Shown here piece after piece: positions 7,000 through 15,681 of a stretch of 16,458 nt of DNA. Both the position numbers and the translations under genes were made by a program. The DNA is from Gammaproteobacteria bacterium. GTDB lineage: Bacteria > Pseudomonadota > Gammaproteobacteria > GCA-001735895. The first letter of the stretch is position 1. Every line of letters starts with the position of its first letter. Below the pieces are notes generated by a model. It had not been told where the DNA came from, did no database searches, and worked only from the letters and a program-made list of their open reading frames with translations. The DNA is taken from NCBI GenBank assembly GCA_003645435.1, contig QNFD01000014.1:1-16458 (forward strand), read 5' to 3'.

Positions 7000-7034
7000 A
7001 TTCCAGATACCGTTCATTAATTTAGGATAAAGCC

Positions 7035-7946
7035 TTGATCAAACAGCGCACTTTGAAAAATGTGATTCGCGCGATGGGTGTTGGACTGCATACCGGCAAA
7101 AAAGTCTATTTAACCCTGCGTTCAGCTCCGATTGATTCCGGTATCCGGTTCAGAAGAATCGATCTCGACGAGCCAGTTGAAATACTGGCACATCCCGAAA
7201 AAGTTGGCGACACGAACCTTTCCACCACCCTGGTCGAAAACGGCGTTCGAATTTCTACAGTTGAGCATTTGCTATCGGCTATTGCCGGTCTTGGTATCGA
7301 TAATGCTTACATAGACCTCAGTGCCGATGAGGTTCCGATCATGGACGGCAGTGCCGGACCATTCGTTTTCCTGATCCAGTCCGCCGGCATCGTCGAACAG
7401 AACGCACCAAAAAAGTTTATTCGAATCAAAAAGAAGATACGCGTCGAGGACGGCGATAAATGGGTCGAGTTCAGGCCCTTTAATGGTTTTAAAGTTAGCT
7501 TTCAGATTGACTTCAATCACCCGCTTTTCACCCACCAGAAACAGACCTGCGATATTAACTTCTCAACGACTTCATTTGTTAAAGAAGTGAGTCGGGCCCG
7601 TACCTTCGGATTCCAGAAAGATATTGAATACTTACGCTCCCAAAATCTGGCCCTGGGCGGCAGTCAGGATAATGCTATTGTGCTGGATGATTATCGCGTA
7701 CTCAACGAAGATGGATTACGTTACGACAACGAATTCGTAAAGCACAAGATTCTTGATTCAATCGGTGATCTATATCTACTGGGTCATAGCTTAATCGGCG
7801 CTTTTTCCGGTTATAAATCGGGTCATGCATTAAACAATCGGCTACTACTCAGCTTGTTAGCAGACAAGGATGCCTGGGAAGAGGTAATCTTTGAGGATGC
7901 CTCGACGGCTCCTATTTCCTACGCGCAGCCAGTTGAAGCACTCTAG
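7035..7946 (+). CDS. lpxC: UDP-3-O-acyl-N-acetylglucosamine deacetylase LpxC
   Basis: LpxC carries out the committed, zinc-dependent deacetylation step of lipid A synthesis. The 303-aa product aligns with E. coli LpxC from the first residues (MIKQRTLKN). It keeps the catalytic set: E77 and H78 in STVEHL, H237 and D241 in [10 protein letters not shown], and H264 in KSGHALNN. The start is TTG at 7035, with AGGA (7024-7027) 7 nt upstream; no ATG nearby fits the family start. The C-terminus ends QPVEAL, unlike the AVLA end recognised by FtsH in E. coli. ftsZ, its usual upstream neighbour, is absent; orn and a repeat-bearing spacer precede it. The M23 peptidase starts 8 bp downstream. Confidence 0.97.
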   Translation: MIKQRTLKNVIRAMGVGLHTGKKVYLTLRSAPIDSGIRFRRIDLDEPVEILAHPEKVGDTNLSTTLVENGVRISTVEHLLSAIAGLGIDNAYIDLSADEVPIMDGSAGPFVFLIQSAGIVEQNAPKKFIRIKKKIRVEDGDKWVEFRPFNGFKVSFQIDFNHPLFTHQKQTCDINFSTTSFVKEVSRARTFGFQKDIEYLRSQNLALGGSQDNAIVLDDYRVLNEDGLRYDNEFVKHKILDSIGDLYLLGHSLIGAFSGYKSGHALNNRLLLSLLADKDAWEEVIFEDASTAPISYAQPVEAL

Positions 7947-7954
7947 TATCGATC

Positions 7955-8869
7955 ATGAATATTCTCTTCCTGTCATCCAATAAAGGCAAATTATGTAGCC
8001 TGGATATAGGCAAGCCACTGCATTTTTTGCTACTGGTGATAGCGGTAAGCGGATTCGGCGCCGGTGCTACTTACCTGGGATACTCACTTAATCCTCCCCA
8101 GAATAACCAGGCATTGATCGAGGAATGGGAGCAGAAGATTCACCAGCAACGGGTTCGTCTCGACGAAATCAGACAGGAGTCGGATGCCGATATCGACACG
8201 CTATCATCACGACTGGGTCTACTTCAGGCTCATATCATGCGTCTGGATGCCCTCGGTCAAAAACTGGTACATATGGCAAATATCGATAAGGGTGAATTCA
8301 ATTTTGATAGTACGCCTGCCCTGGGCGGACCCGAGACAGGGTCTCAGCAAGCCTTACAGCCCACCGAGCTTTCATTGGCGATTCAGCGTCTGAGCCTTGA
8401 ACTTGAAAGCAGGGAAGATCAACTGGCTGTTCTCGAAGATATAGTCATGATCGAAAATTTAAATAAGGAAGTCCAGCCGAGAGGACGGCCCCTGCTTAAG
8501 GGTTGGTTGTCCTCGTACTATGGAATGCGAACTCACCCGATCACTGGAAAATACGAGATGCATAAGGGTATCGACTTCGCCGGGAAAATGGGCGGTGAGG
8601 TAATCGCCGTTGCCAAGGGTGTGGTCACGTTTTCCGGCAGGCGCTATGGTTTTGGTAATGTTATCGATATTGCCCACGGCAATGGTTACACTACGCGCTA
8701 TGCGCACAATTCACGACTGATGGTTTCGGTGGGTGATACTGTCGAGAAAGGATTTCAGATCGCTGAAATTGGCTCGACTGGCCGTTCGACCGGGCCACAT
8801 GTGCATTTTGAAGTACTAAAAAATGGTCGACAGATTGATCCGGTGAAATTCATACGCGCATCGAATTGA
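7955..8869 (+). CDS. M23 (LytM) family metallopeptidase, membrane-anchored
   Basis: This is a periplasmic peptidoglycan endopeptidase or an envelope regulator of that fold. The 304-aa product has one N-terminal membrane span (about 22-43, signal-anchor type), a coiled-coil region (about 53-105), a low-complexity linker (about 115-140), a second helix (140-172) and a LytM domain (about 183-300). All zinc and catalytic residues are present: H203 and D207 (HKGID), H251 (YAH), and H282 and H284 (HVH), so it should be active and is not a degenerate EnvC/NlpD-like activator. It lies between lpxC and secA as in Pseudomonas. It begins 8 bp after lpxC without an obvious Shine-Dalgarno, suggesting coupled translation. 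Confidence 0.93.
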   Translation: MNILFLSSNKGKLCSLDIGKPLHFLLLVIAVSGFGAGATYLGYSLNPPQNNQALIEEWEQKIHQQRVRLDEIRQESDADIDTLSSRLGLLQAHIMRLDALGQKLVHMANIDKGEFNFDSTPALGGPETGSQQALQPTELSLAIQRLSLELESREDQLAVLEDIVMIENLNKEVQPRGRPLLKGWLSSYYGMRTHPITGKYEMHKGIDFAGKMGGEVIAVAKGVVTFSGRRYGFGNVIDIAHGNGYTTRYAHNSRLMVSVGDTVEKGFQIAEIGSTGRSTGPHVHFEVLKNGRQIDPVKFIRASN

Positions 8870-8901
8870 TAGGTTGTCCTGATTTACATGTTGTCAAGCT
8901 T

Positions 8902-8918
8902 GCTATTTTTCAAATAGC
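8902..8918 (+). promoter_or_regulatory. Hairpin in the M23-secA intergenic region
   Basis: GCTATTT (8902-8908) and AAATAGC (8912-8918) form a perfect 7-bp stem with a TTC loop. It lies 41 nt before the secA ATG. No T-tract follows, so it is not a canonical terminator. It may affect secA expression (inference). No secM-like reading frame fits in this 90-bp gap. Confidence 0.45.
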
Positions 8919-8959
8919 CTCCACATACTAATTTCCCGATCTACCTGGTCGTAAGCCCA

Positions 8960-11653
8960 ATGCTGTCAAAATTTTCCAGAAAAATATTCGGTAGTCGTAA
9001 CGACCGAATCATCAAGGACCTTAATCAGCGCGTGGTCAAAATTAATGCGTTTGAAGCAACAATGCAGGCCCTCAGCGATGAGCAGCTACAGCAGAAAACC
9101 GGCGAGTTAAAACAGCGTTTCGAAACAGGCGAAACCCTCGAACAATTGCTAGACGAAGCTTTTGCCGTCTGTCGTGAGGCATCTGTGCGGGTGCTGGGAA
9201 TGCGCCACTACGATGTCCAGCTTATCGGCGCAATGATTCTGAACAATAATCAGATTACCGAAATGCGCACCGGTGAAGGTAAAACGCTGGTGGCAACGCT
9301 GGCTGCCTACTTAAATGCCCTGGGTGGCAAAGGTGTTCATATTGTTACGGTTAACGACTATCTTGCCGAACGTGACGCGGCGTGGATGGGGCAACTATAC
9401 AAGTACCTCGGGCTCAGTGTTGGCGTGGTGTTGAGTAGCATGGATTATGATGCCAAGCGTGAGTCCTATAGCGCCGATGTCGTCTACGGTACCAACAACC
9501 AGTTTGGCTTCGATTACATGCACGATAATTTGAGCTTCACGTTGGCGGAAAGGGTTCAGCGCGAACTCAATTTTGCGATCGTTGACGAGGTGGATTCGAT
9601 TCTGATCGATGAGGCCCGCACGCCCCTGATTATTTCCGGCCAGGCCAGTGACAGTTCAGACCTTTATACCCGGATCAATAATATTATTCCAAAGCTGGAG
9701 AAAGTGGAAATAGAAGAAGGGCCTGGAGATTACACCGTCGATGAAAAGTCGAAGCAAACCTTTCTAACCGAACAGGGACACGATTCTGCCGAAACACTAA
9801 TGGTCGAGGCGGGCCTTTTGAATGAGGGAGAGAGTCTTTACGACGCAGCCAATATAATGCTGGTACATCACCTCAACGCCGGTTTAAGAGCACACGCGAT
9901 TTTTCACCGAGATGTTGACTATATAGTCCAGGATGGTGCGATAGTAATCGTCGACGAATTTACCGGTCGCACGATGGCTGGCAGACGCTGGTCGGAAGGC
10001 CTGCACCAGGCCATCGAAGCCAAGGAGCAGGTAAGCATACAGCACGAAAATCAGACCATAGCCTCTATCACCTTTCAGAACTATTTCCGGCTTTACAACA
10101 AGCTTTCCGGTATGACTGGTACTGCGGATACCGAGGCTTTCGAATTCCAGCAAATTTATGGTCTCGAAGTGGTTGTAGTGCCAACCAATATGCCGATGAT
10201 CCGGGAAGATATGGGTGACCTGATTTACCTGACAGTAGGCGAAAAGTTCGCTGCCATAATTGTAGATATCAAGGATTGTGTAAAGCGGGGACAACCGGTA
10301 CTGGTCGGTACCACTTCTGTTGAAACCTCGGAGCTCCTGTCTGGATTTCTGGATAAGGAGAAAATCAAGCACCAGATTCTGAACGCCAAACAACACGAGC
10401 GTGAAGCCAATATTATTGCCGATGCGGGCATACCGGGTACGGTTACAATTGCTACCAATATGGCAGGCCGGGGTACGGATATAGTGCTCGGTGGTAACCT
10501 TGATGTTTACATAAAGGAAATCCCGGAAGACCAGCTCGAAAAACGAGAAGCGCTAAAAATCAACTGGCAGAAACTTCATGATGAAGTAATTGCGGCGGGT
10601 GGATTGCATATCATTGGTACCGAAAGGCATGAATCCAGGCGTATAGACAATCAGCTCCGTGGTCGTTCGGGCCGGCAGGGCGATCCCGGCTCGACCCGCT
10701 TTTACCTGTCGATGGAAGACAGCCTGATGCGCATATTCGCCTCCGAAAAAGTAGCGGGGTTAATGCAAAAGCTGGGCATGGAAGAAGGTGAGGCAATTGA
10801 ACATCCCTGGGTGAGCAAGGCGATAGAAAATGCCCAGCGCAAGGTCGAAGCGCACAACTTTGATATTCGTAAGCAATTACTGCAATACGACGATGTTGCC
10901 AACGACCAGCGCAAGGTTATCTATCGGCAACGGGATGATTTATTGCGTGCAGGCAATATTTCCGAAGCGATCAAGAACATGCGCATGGATGTAATTGAAA
11001 ATATGTTTCGGAACCACCTGCCGCCTAATTCAATAGAAGAGCAATGGCAAATAGCGGATCTCGAGCAGTCGTTGTCGAATGAATTCGGGGTCGAGTTACC
11101 GATTCAGCAGTGGCTTGATGAAGATGATGAATTGAACGATGAAGTGTTGCTGGAGCGAATAGTCAAACATTTCGAGACCGAGTATCGGGCAAAAGTAGAT
11201 TTTCTCGGGGATGAAATTATCAGCGGCTATGAAAAAGATCTGATGCTAATGGTACTGGATCGACACTGGAAAGAGCACCTGGCAGCGATGGACTATTTGC
11301 GACAGGGCATCGGTTTGCGCGGTTACGCTCAAAAGAATCCAGTACAGGAATACAAACGCGAATCTTTCGAAATGTTTACTGATATGCTGGAAGGTATAAA
11401 ATACGAGGCAATTCAAAGTCTTACCCGTGTCCAGATCAGAAGTGAAGAGCAGGTCGAGGCGCTTGAACAAAGTCATGTGGAGGAGAGTAATATCAAAATG
11501 GAACATGCCTCGGCGCAAAGCGCTTTGAGTACAGGTGAGTCTGAGGCATCTGATCATAAGCCCTATGTGAGAAAGGAAAAGAAGCTCGGCCGTAACGAGC
11601 CCTGTTGGTGCGGTTCCGGCAAGAAATTCAAGCAGTGTCACGGGAAACTATAA
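8960..11653 (+). CDS. secA: Preprotein translocase ATPase SecA
   Basis: SecA drives preproteins through SecYEG. The 897-aa product is close to E. coli (901). It shows Walker A RTGEGKT (103-109), the [12 protein letters not shown]alker B region (209-220), the preprotein cross-linking region (about 225-370) and a second helicase domain with [11 protein letters not shown] (about 504-514) and [14 protein letters not shown] variable linker leads to the C-terminal zinc motif C882, C884, C893, H894 ([14 protein letters not shown]), which binds SecB and lipid. The ribosome binding site is poor. argJ follows after 3 bp. Confidence 0.99.
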   Translation: MLSKFSRKIFGSRNDRIIKDLNQRVVKINAFEATMQALSDEQLQQKTGELKQRFETGETLEQLLDEAFAVCREASVRVLGMRHYDVQLIGAMILNNNQITEMRTGEGKTLVATLAAYLNALGGKGVHIVTVNDYLAERDAAWMGQLYKYLGLSVGVVLSSMDYDAKRESYSADVVYGTNNQFGFDYMHDNLSFTLAERVQRELNFAIVDEVDSILIDEARTPLIISGQASDSSDLYTRINNIIPKLEKVEIEEGPGDYTVDEKSKQTFLTEQGHDSAETLMVEAGLLNEGESLYDAANIMLVHHLNAGLRAHAIFHRDVDYIVQDGAIVIVDEFTGRTMAGRRWSEGLHQAIEAKEQVSIQHENQTIASITFQNYFRLYNKLSGMTGTADTEAFEFQQIYGLEVVVVPTNMPMIREDMGDLIYLTVGEKFAAIIVDIKDCVKRGQPVLVGTTSVETSELLSGFLDKEKIKHQILNAKQHEREANIIADAGIPGTVTIATNMAGRGTDIVLGGNLDVYIKEIPEDQLEKREALKINWQKLHDEVIAAGGLHIIGTERHESRRIDNQLRGRSGRQGDPGSTRFYLSMEDSLMRIFASEKVAGLMQKLGMEEGEAIEHPWVSKAIENAQRKVEAHNFDIRKQLLQYDDVANDQRKVIYRQRDDLLRAGNISEAIKNMRMDVIENMFRNHLPPNSIEEQWQIADLEQSLSNEFGVELPIQQWLDEDDELNDEVLLERIVKHFETEYRAKVDFLGDEIISGYEKDLMLMVLDRHWKEHLAAMDYLRQGIGLRGYAQKNPVQEYKRESFEMFTDMLEGIKYEAIQSLTRVQIRSEEQVEALEQSHVEESNIKMEHASAQSALSTGESEASDHKPYVRKEKKLGRNEPCWCGSGKKFKQCHGKL

Positions 11654-11656
11654 TAA

Positions 11657-12871
11657 ATGCCAGTTGGATTGAAAGCCCCCGGCAAACTTCAATCGATCGA
11701 CGGAATTCGACTGTCGGCAATGCATTGTGGTATCAAAGACGATGAAAACAGAGGCGATCTCGTATTGATCGAAATTAGCGAGGGCGCAAACACTGCCGCG
11801 GTATTTACCACCAATAAGTTCTGTGCGGCACCCGTGGTGGTCGCCAAACAACATCTTGCCAAAAACAATCCGGTACGATATTTACTGATTAACTCCGGCA
11901 ACGCGAATGCGGGCACAGGTGATCCGGGTTATCAGGGAGCTCTTGCCTGTTGTGCCGAAGTCGCTGAACAAGGCGCGGTTCAAAGCACGTCTGTATTGCC
12001 GTTTTCGACGGGCGTTATTGCCGCAGAGTTACCGGTGACAAAAATCAACGCGGCGATTCCTGCACTGTTTGCACGCTTACACGAGGATAACTGGCTCGAG
12101 ACGGCACAGGGAATTATGACGACGGATATCCTCCCCAAGGCGATTAGTGAAACGATACCGCTGGAACAGGGCGGGACCGTAACTATCACCGGTATCGCAA
12201 AAGGCTCTGGCATGATCAAGCCGGATATGGCGACGATGCTGGCTTTTGTGGCGACCGATGCTGAAATCGAGCCCACGGTTTTGACACAATATCTTCGACA
12301 GGTTGTCGATGATTCGTTTAATTCAATTACTATCGATGGTGATACCTCAACTAACGATGCCTGCGTGCTAATCGCGACCGGGAAGTCGGGTGAATCGATT
12401 GAAGCCGGCAATCGGGCCTTTCTGGAGGCATTGACACGGGTATTTCAGCATTTGTCTCAAGCGGTTATTCGCGATGGTGAAGGCGCCACCAAGTTTGTCG
12501 AAATTGAAGTCCAGCAGGCAGTGTCCAGGGACGATGCGCGCGAAGTGGGATTTACGATTGCGCATTCACCTCTGGTCAAAACAGCCCTGTTTGCATGCGA
12601 TCCAAACTGGGGTCGTATCCTCGCTGCGATTGGCAGGGCAAAAATTGAAACCCTGGATGTGAGCAAGGTCGACCTCTACCTGGGAGAGGTCTGTTTGCTC
12701 AAAAATGGACTGCCGGACAGTGCCTATCGTGAAGACCTGGGGCAGAAAGAAATGGACAGGGAAGATATCAGGATAACCGTAAAACTCGGGCAGGGTGAGG
12801 CCAGTGCGATGATCTGGACCACTGATTTGTCCTATGATTATGTGAAGATAAACGCTGAGTACCGCAGTTGA
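11657..12871 (+). CDS. argJ: ArgJ: ornithine acetyltransferase / glutamate N-acetyltransferase
   Basis: ArgJ moves the acetyl group from N-acetylornithine to glutamate in the cyclic arginine pathway; bifunctional forms also use acetyl-CoA. The precursor cleaves itself into alpha and beta chains. The 404-aa product has the cleavage site KGSGMIKPDMA|TML, with nucleophile T193, preceded by the oxyanion-type pair T117-x-G119 in PFSTGVIA. The FACDPNWGRILAAIGRA block is conserved, and the protein ends DYVKINAEYRS. Whether it is mono- or bifunctional cannot be told from sequence. ATG at 11657 is 3 bp after secA, with GGGA about 12 nt upstream. The secA-argJ-mutT order is the usual one in many gammaproteobacteria. 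Confidence 0.97.
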   Translation: MPVGLKAPGKLQSIDGIRLSAMHCGIKDDENRGDLVLIEISEGANTAAVFTTNKFCAAPVVVAKQHLAKNNPVRYLLINSGNANAGTGDPGYQGALACCAEVAEQGAVQSTSVLPFSTGVIAAELPVTKINAAIPALFARLHEDNWLETAQGIMTTDILPKAISETIPLEQGGTVTITGIAKGSGMIKPDMATMLAFVATDAEIEPTVLTQYLRQVVDDSFNSITIDGDTSTNDACVLIATGKSGESIEAGNRAFLEALTRVFQHLSQAVIRDGEGATKFVEIEVQQAVSRDDAREVGFTIAHSPLVKTALFACDPNWGRILAAIGRAKIETLDVSKVDLYLGEVCLLKNGLPDSAYREDLGQKEMDREDIRITVKLGQGEASAMIWTTDLSYDYVKINAEYRS

Positions 12872-12881
12872 CAAGTTCCCG

Positions 12882-13328
12882 GTGAAATCGGCTACGGGGA
12901 CATCAACCCGTTACATACATGTGGTCGCGGCACTCATCTGGCAACCACGGTCCAGCGATTCGTTTTTGATCTCGAAAAGACCTGAAGGTAAACATCTGGA
13001 AAATTACTGGGAGTTTCCGGGTGGGAAAGTAGAAACCGATGAATCTCCGCTGCAGGCCTTACAACGCGAACTCATGGAAGAAGTAAATATTATGCCACTG
13101 GACGCGAGCCCATATCAGCAGGTTCGACACGGTTATGAAGACCGGAATATCCTGCTTGATGTATGGGAAGTGAAGTCTTTTAAAGGCAGTCCAGGCGCCC
13201 TCGAAGGTCAGGAAATCCGCTGGGTCAGGATAAACGAACTTGACCAGTTCCAGTTTCCCGATGCCGATATACCGGTGCTGGATGCTATAGTGAACAACGC
13301 ATTAATAAAAAGGCAACATCATCCCTGA
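12882..13328 (+). CDS. mutT: NUDIX hydrolase, MutT-like (8-oxo-dGTP diphosphatase)
   Basis: MutT removes 8-oxo-dGTP from the nucleotide pool. The 148-aa product carries a Nudix box from G48 to I70 (G-x5-E54-x7-R62-E63-L-x-E66-E67-V-N69-I70). The catalytic E63, E66 and E67 are present, but the usual Gly after EEV is Asn (N69). Preceding residues (NYWEFPGGK) and the late GQEIRWVRINELDQFQFPDADIPVL region match MutT. The GTG start at 12882 lies 10 bp after argJ without a visible Shine-Dalgarno; GTG at 12921 is an alternative that would cut 13 residues. The single NUDIX domain is not followed by the ThiE-like domain found in Pseudomonas. Its 3' end overlaps zapD by 44 bp. Confidence 0.88.
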   Translation: MKSATGTSTRYIHVVAALIWQPRSSDSFLISKRPEGKHLENYWEFPGGKVETDESPLQALQRELMEEVNIMPLDASPYQQVRHGYEDRNILLDVWEVKSFKGSPGALEGQEIRWVRINELDQFQFPDADIPVLDAIVNNALIKRQHHP

Positions 13329-14058
13329 CCTGGGTCGGGTTTTCATCGATTGGCAATGGGTTTAAAAAACGAATCGAATAGCGATGTTTACCCGCACTGA
13401 TTTCCGGGTAAAATCCAGCACTGGCCGGAATACTGATGCGGAGTAACCGATTAGGTTGTTTTGGGTCCAGCGCTTGCTGATAAAAACCGTTTTCGGCTAC
13501 GACCTGTTTCGGTGTTGCACTATCTCTAATAACCTTCAAAATCAATTCTATTACAGATTCCAGTTCAAAGTAGGGCGCGGCCCAGCGTTTCAGGTCGTCC
13601 ACTCGGCGTTCATGGCTCTGGTTAAGCCAGAATCGCAGAGCAGGCAGGTCAAAATCGCAACTTCCTCCCGGAATCGAGGTGCGCTGCTTTAAGGTGGCTA
13701 AAAACTCGATATTTCTTAAGTGCTCACCCGGTTTGCCATCCATTTGATGCATGCGCTCAATCGCATTCTTTTGTTTGCTCAGGGTTAGCTCAAGTTTGGA
13801 TTTGTCGACGCCCTCGTGTGAGGACAATGCTTTCAGCGAGCTGCGGTGACTCTCCAGTTCTTTCATCAACTCCGCCTTGAAATCACCCCGCTCCAGCAAG
13901 GCTGTAATCTCGAGTATGCCAAGCAAGGCGCCGTAACCGCTCCAGTCCACCGCCGGGGTTGCGAAATAGTGAATCCGCTTCATCAGTGTCTCTATTCGCA
14001 AACACATACGAATACGTTCGTTCAGCGGCTGTTCAAATATTTGATCATTATTTAGCAT
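13285..14058 (-). CDS. zapD: Cell division protein ZapD
   Basis: ZapD cross-links FtsZ filaments and stabilises the Z ring. The 257-aa product fits the family length (247 in E. coli). It shows the conserved FEQPLNERIRMCLRIE start, a helical N-terminal domain with a long coiled hairpin (about 60-110), and the beta-rich C-terminal domain with DLPALRFWL and DDLKRWAAPYFELESVIELIL. It ends DDVAFLLMRCSL. ATG at 14058 is preceded by AAAGAG. The last 44 bp overlap the end of mutT on the opposite strand. A 110-bp gap separates it from coaE upstream, whereas pilC-pilD-coaE are packed with 11-bp gaps. Confidence 0.95.
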   Translation of the reverse strand: MLNNDQIFEQPLNERIRMCLRIETLMKRIHYFATPAVDWSGYGALLGILEITALLERGDFKAELMKELESHRSSLKALSSHEGVDKSKLELTLSKQKNAIERMHQMDGKPGEHLRNIEFLATLKQRTSIPGGSCDFDLPALRFWLNQSHERRVDDLKRWAAPYFELESVIELILKVIRDSATPKQVVAENGFYQQALDPKQPNRLLRISIPASAGFYPEISAGKHRYSIRFLNPLPIDENPTQVRDDVAFLLMRCSL

Positions 14059-14087
14059 TTTGCTCTTTAACCTGGCAAGCTTCGATA

Positions 14088-14119
14088 ATTATAGACTAAA
14101 AGGCTGGTAACACGGTCAA
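14088..14119 (-). promoter_or_regulatory. Possible zapD promoter
   Basis: On the - strand a perfect TATAAT lies at 14093-14088 and TTGACC at 14119-14114. The spacer is 20 bp, too long for a standard promoter, so either the -35 is not used or the site is weak. The 110-bp gap upstream of zapD makes a separate promoter plausible. Confidence 0.3.
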
Positions 14120-14168
14120 CGGTCTCGCTGCTAAGCGCTGCAACTCGGCAAGCCCGTGATACTGGCTC

Positions 14169-14789
14169 TCATGGCGCCCCGGATTCAGCCGGGGAACTGC
14201 CTGCCAACAGCAGGTAGCGGGTATGCAGGTTGGTCACCTGCTGACCCAGATCCAGATTCGCGTCATTACATATGACATCATCAGCCTGCTCAAGACGTGC
14301 ATCATTACTCCATTGTTGAGCCAGCATTTTTTGAGCCAGTTCACGGTCTATGTTGTCACGGGAAATTAAGCGTGCGATCTGGGTATCGGGCGAACAATCG
14401 ATAACCAGAACCCGATCAACCAGGCTACGAAAATTCGATTCGAATAATAGCGGAATCACCACCAAAACATAGTAATTATTGTTGTATTCTTCGATTAACT
14501 GCTGGGATTGCCGGTAGACAACAGGATGCAACACCCCTTCCAGCCAGCGTTTTTCAAGTTCATCATTAAAAATCAGGCGCCTCAATTGAACGCGATCAAT
14601 CGCACGGTTTTTCAGTAAAATTCCGTTACCGAAATGTTGTAATACCTGATCATAAACGGGTTGATCGATTTCAAGTAGTTGTCGGCTGATCACATCGGTA
14701 TCGACCACGGATACTCCGAGTTCGGCAAACAAATTGCTGACTGTGGTCTTGCCGGAAGCGATACCACCTGTCAGTCCAATAGTAAGCAC
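14169..14789 (-). CDS. coaE: Dephospho-CoA kinase
   Basis: CoaE phosphorylates the 3' hydroxyl of dephospho-CoA, the last step of coenzyme A synthesis. The 206-aa product matches E. coli (206). It has the P-loop GGIASGKT (8-15), VVDTD (28-32, the usual DAD-type acidic motif), a LHPVV segment (about 87-91) and the VVIPLLFES substrate loop (about 109-117). The start is GTG (14789-14787), giving the family's MLTIGLTGGIASGKT start; no Shine-Dalgarno is visible. It starts 11 bp after pilD. The last residues (GSSPAESGAP) are unconserved. Confidence 0.96.
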   Translation of the reverse strand: MLTIGLTGGIASGKTTVSNLFAELGVSVVDTDVISRQLLEIDQPVYDQVLQHFGNGILLKNRAIDRVQLRRLIFNDELEKRWLEGVLHPVVYRQSQQLIEEYNNNYYVLVVIPLLFESNFRSLVDRVLVIDCSPDTQIARLISRDNIDRELAQKMLAQQWSNDARLEQADDVICNDANLDLGQQVTNLHTRYLLLAGSSPAESGAP

Positions 14790-14800
14790 GGTTGTCGAAT

Positions 14801-15670
14801 CTACAGAATTCTAAAATAAAAAATCAACATGTCCTGACCCCAGAGCAGGGTTAGCCAACCGGCGGCGGCCAGGTAGGGACCAAATGGGATCTGGGTTGCG
14901 CGATCGGTTTTCTTCAGCAGGATCATGGTGATACCGATTACTGAACCAACCAGTGAAGAAGTCAATACGATGACGAATAACATTTTCCATCCGGTCCAGG
15001 CCCCCAGCATTGCGAGTAGCTTGAAATCGCCATGTCCCATACCTTCTTTACCGGTAACCATCTTGAAGATAATGAAAACACTCCACAGGCTCAGGTAACC
15101 GCATATTGCACCGATGACACTGGCCTCGATATCGACAAATACATTGAATAGTCCGAGCAATAGCCCAAGCCAGAGCAGGGGCAGGGTAATGTTGTCGGGT
15201 AATATCTTGTGGCCGATATCGATACCGCTCGCCGCTATCAAACACCAGCTAAATAATAGCGCCGCCAGGGCCTGCAGGCTAACACCAAAATGCCAGCCTA
15301 CCACTAGTGAAACCAGGGCGGTGAATATTTCCACGATAGGATATTGAATTGAGATTGATGTCTTGCACTCGGCACATTTTCCACGCAATACCAGGTAACT
15401 CAAGACCGGGATATTTTCAATCGCGCTGATCGCGTGGCCGCAGTTACCACAACGGGACCTGGGCACGGACAGATTGAATTTTTCTTTTTCTGGTTCCTCT
15501 GGCTGCTCGAGGAACACCAGGCAATCGCTGCGCCACTCGTTTTGCAGCATTATCGGTAATCGATAAATTACGACGTTGAGGAAGCTACCAACGCATAGTC
15601 CGAGGACAAATAGACTGGCGAGATAAAAAGCGGGGAACTGCTCGAATAGCGAAGGTAGATCGGTAATCAA
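14801..15670 (-). CDS. pilD: Type IV prepilin peptidase / N-methyltransferase PilD
   Basis: PilD cleaves the leader of type IV prepilins and type II secretion pseudopilins and methylates the new N-terminus. The 289-aa product has the GSFLNVVIYRLP motif (28-39), a cytoplasmic zinc loop with C74, C77, C99 and C102, and about eight membrane segments. The aspartates D151 (IDIGHKILPD) and D215 (GMGHGD) are in the positions expected for the two catalytic residues. The first motif reads IDIGH, where relatives usually have IDLDH; the essential Asp remains. The start is TTG (15670-15668), 11 bp after pilC, with AAGG 9 nt upstream (15683-15680); no in-frame ATG exists before residue 41. Confidence 0.95.
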   Translation of the reverse strand: MITDLPSLFEQFPAFYLASLFVLGLCVGSFLNVVIYRLPIMLQNEWRSDCLVFLEQPEEPEKEKFNLSVPRSRCGNCGHAISAIENIPVLSYLVLRGKCAECKTSISIQYPIVEIFTALVSLVVGWHFGVSLQALAALLFSWCLIAASGIDIGHKILPDNITLPLLWLGLLLGLFNVFVDIEASVIGAICGYLSLWSVFIIFKMVTGKEGMGHGDFKLLAMLGAWTGWKMLFVIVLTSSLVGSVIGITMILLKKTDRATQIPFGPYLAAAGWLTLLWGQDMLIFYFRIL

Positions 15671-15681
15671 ACAAGCATACC

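Noticed and set aside
8870..8959. A short secM-like arrest peptide before secA
   Set aside because: The 90-bp gap holds no reading frame with a start, signal sequence and arrest motif; only a hairpin is visible.
9884..10396. Long antisense ORF inside secA
   Set aside because: It is the complementary-strand shadow of a strongly conserved secA region, without its own start signal or family match.
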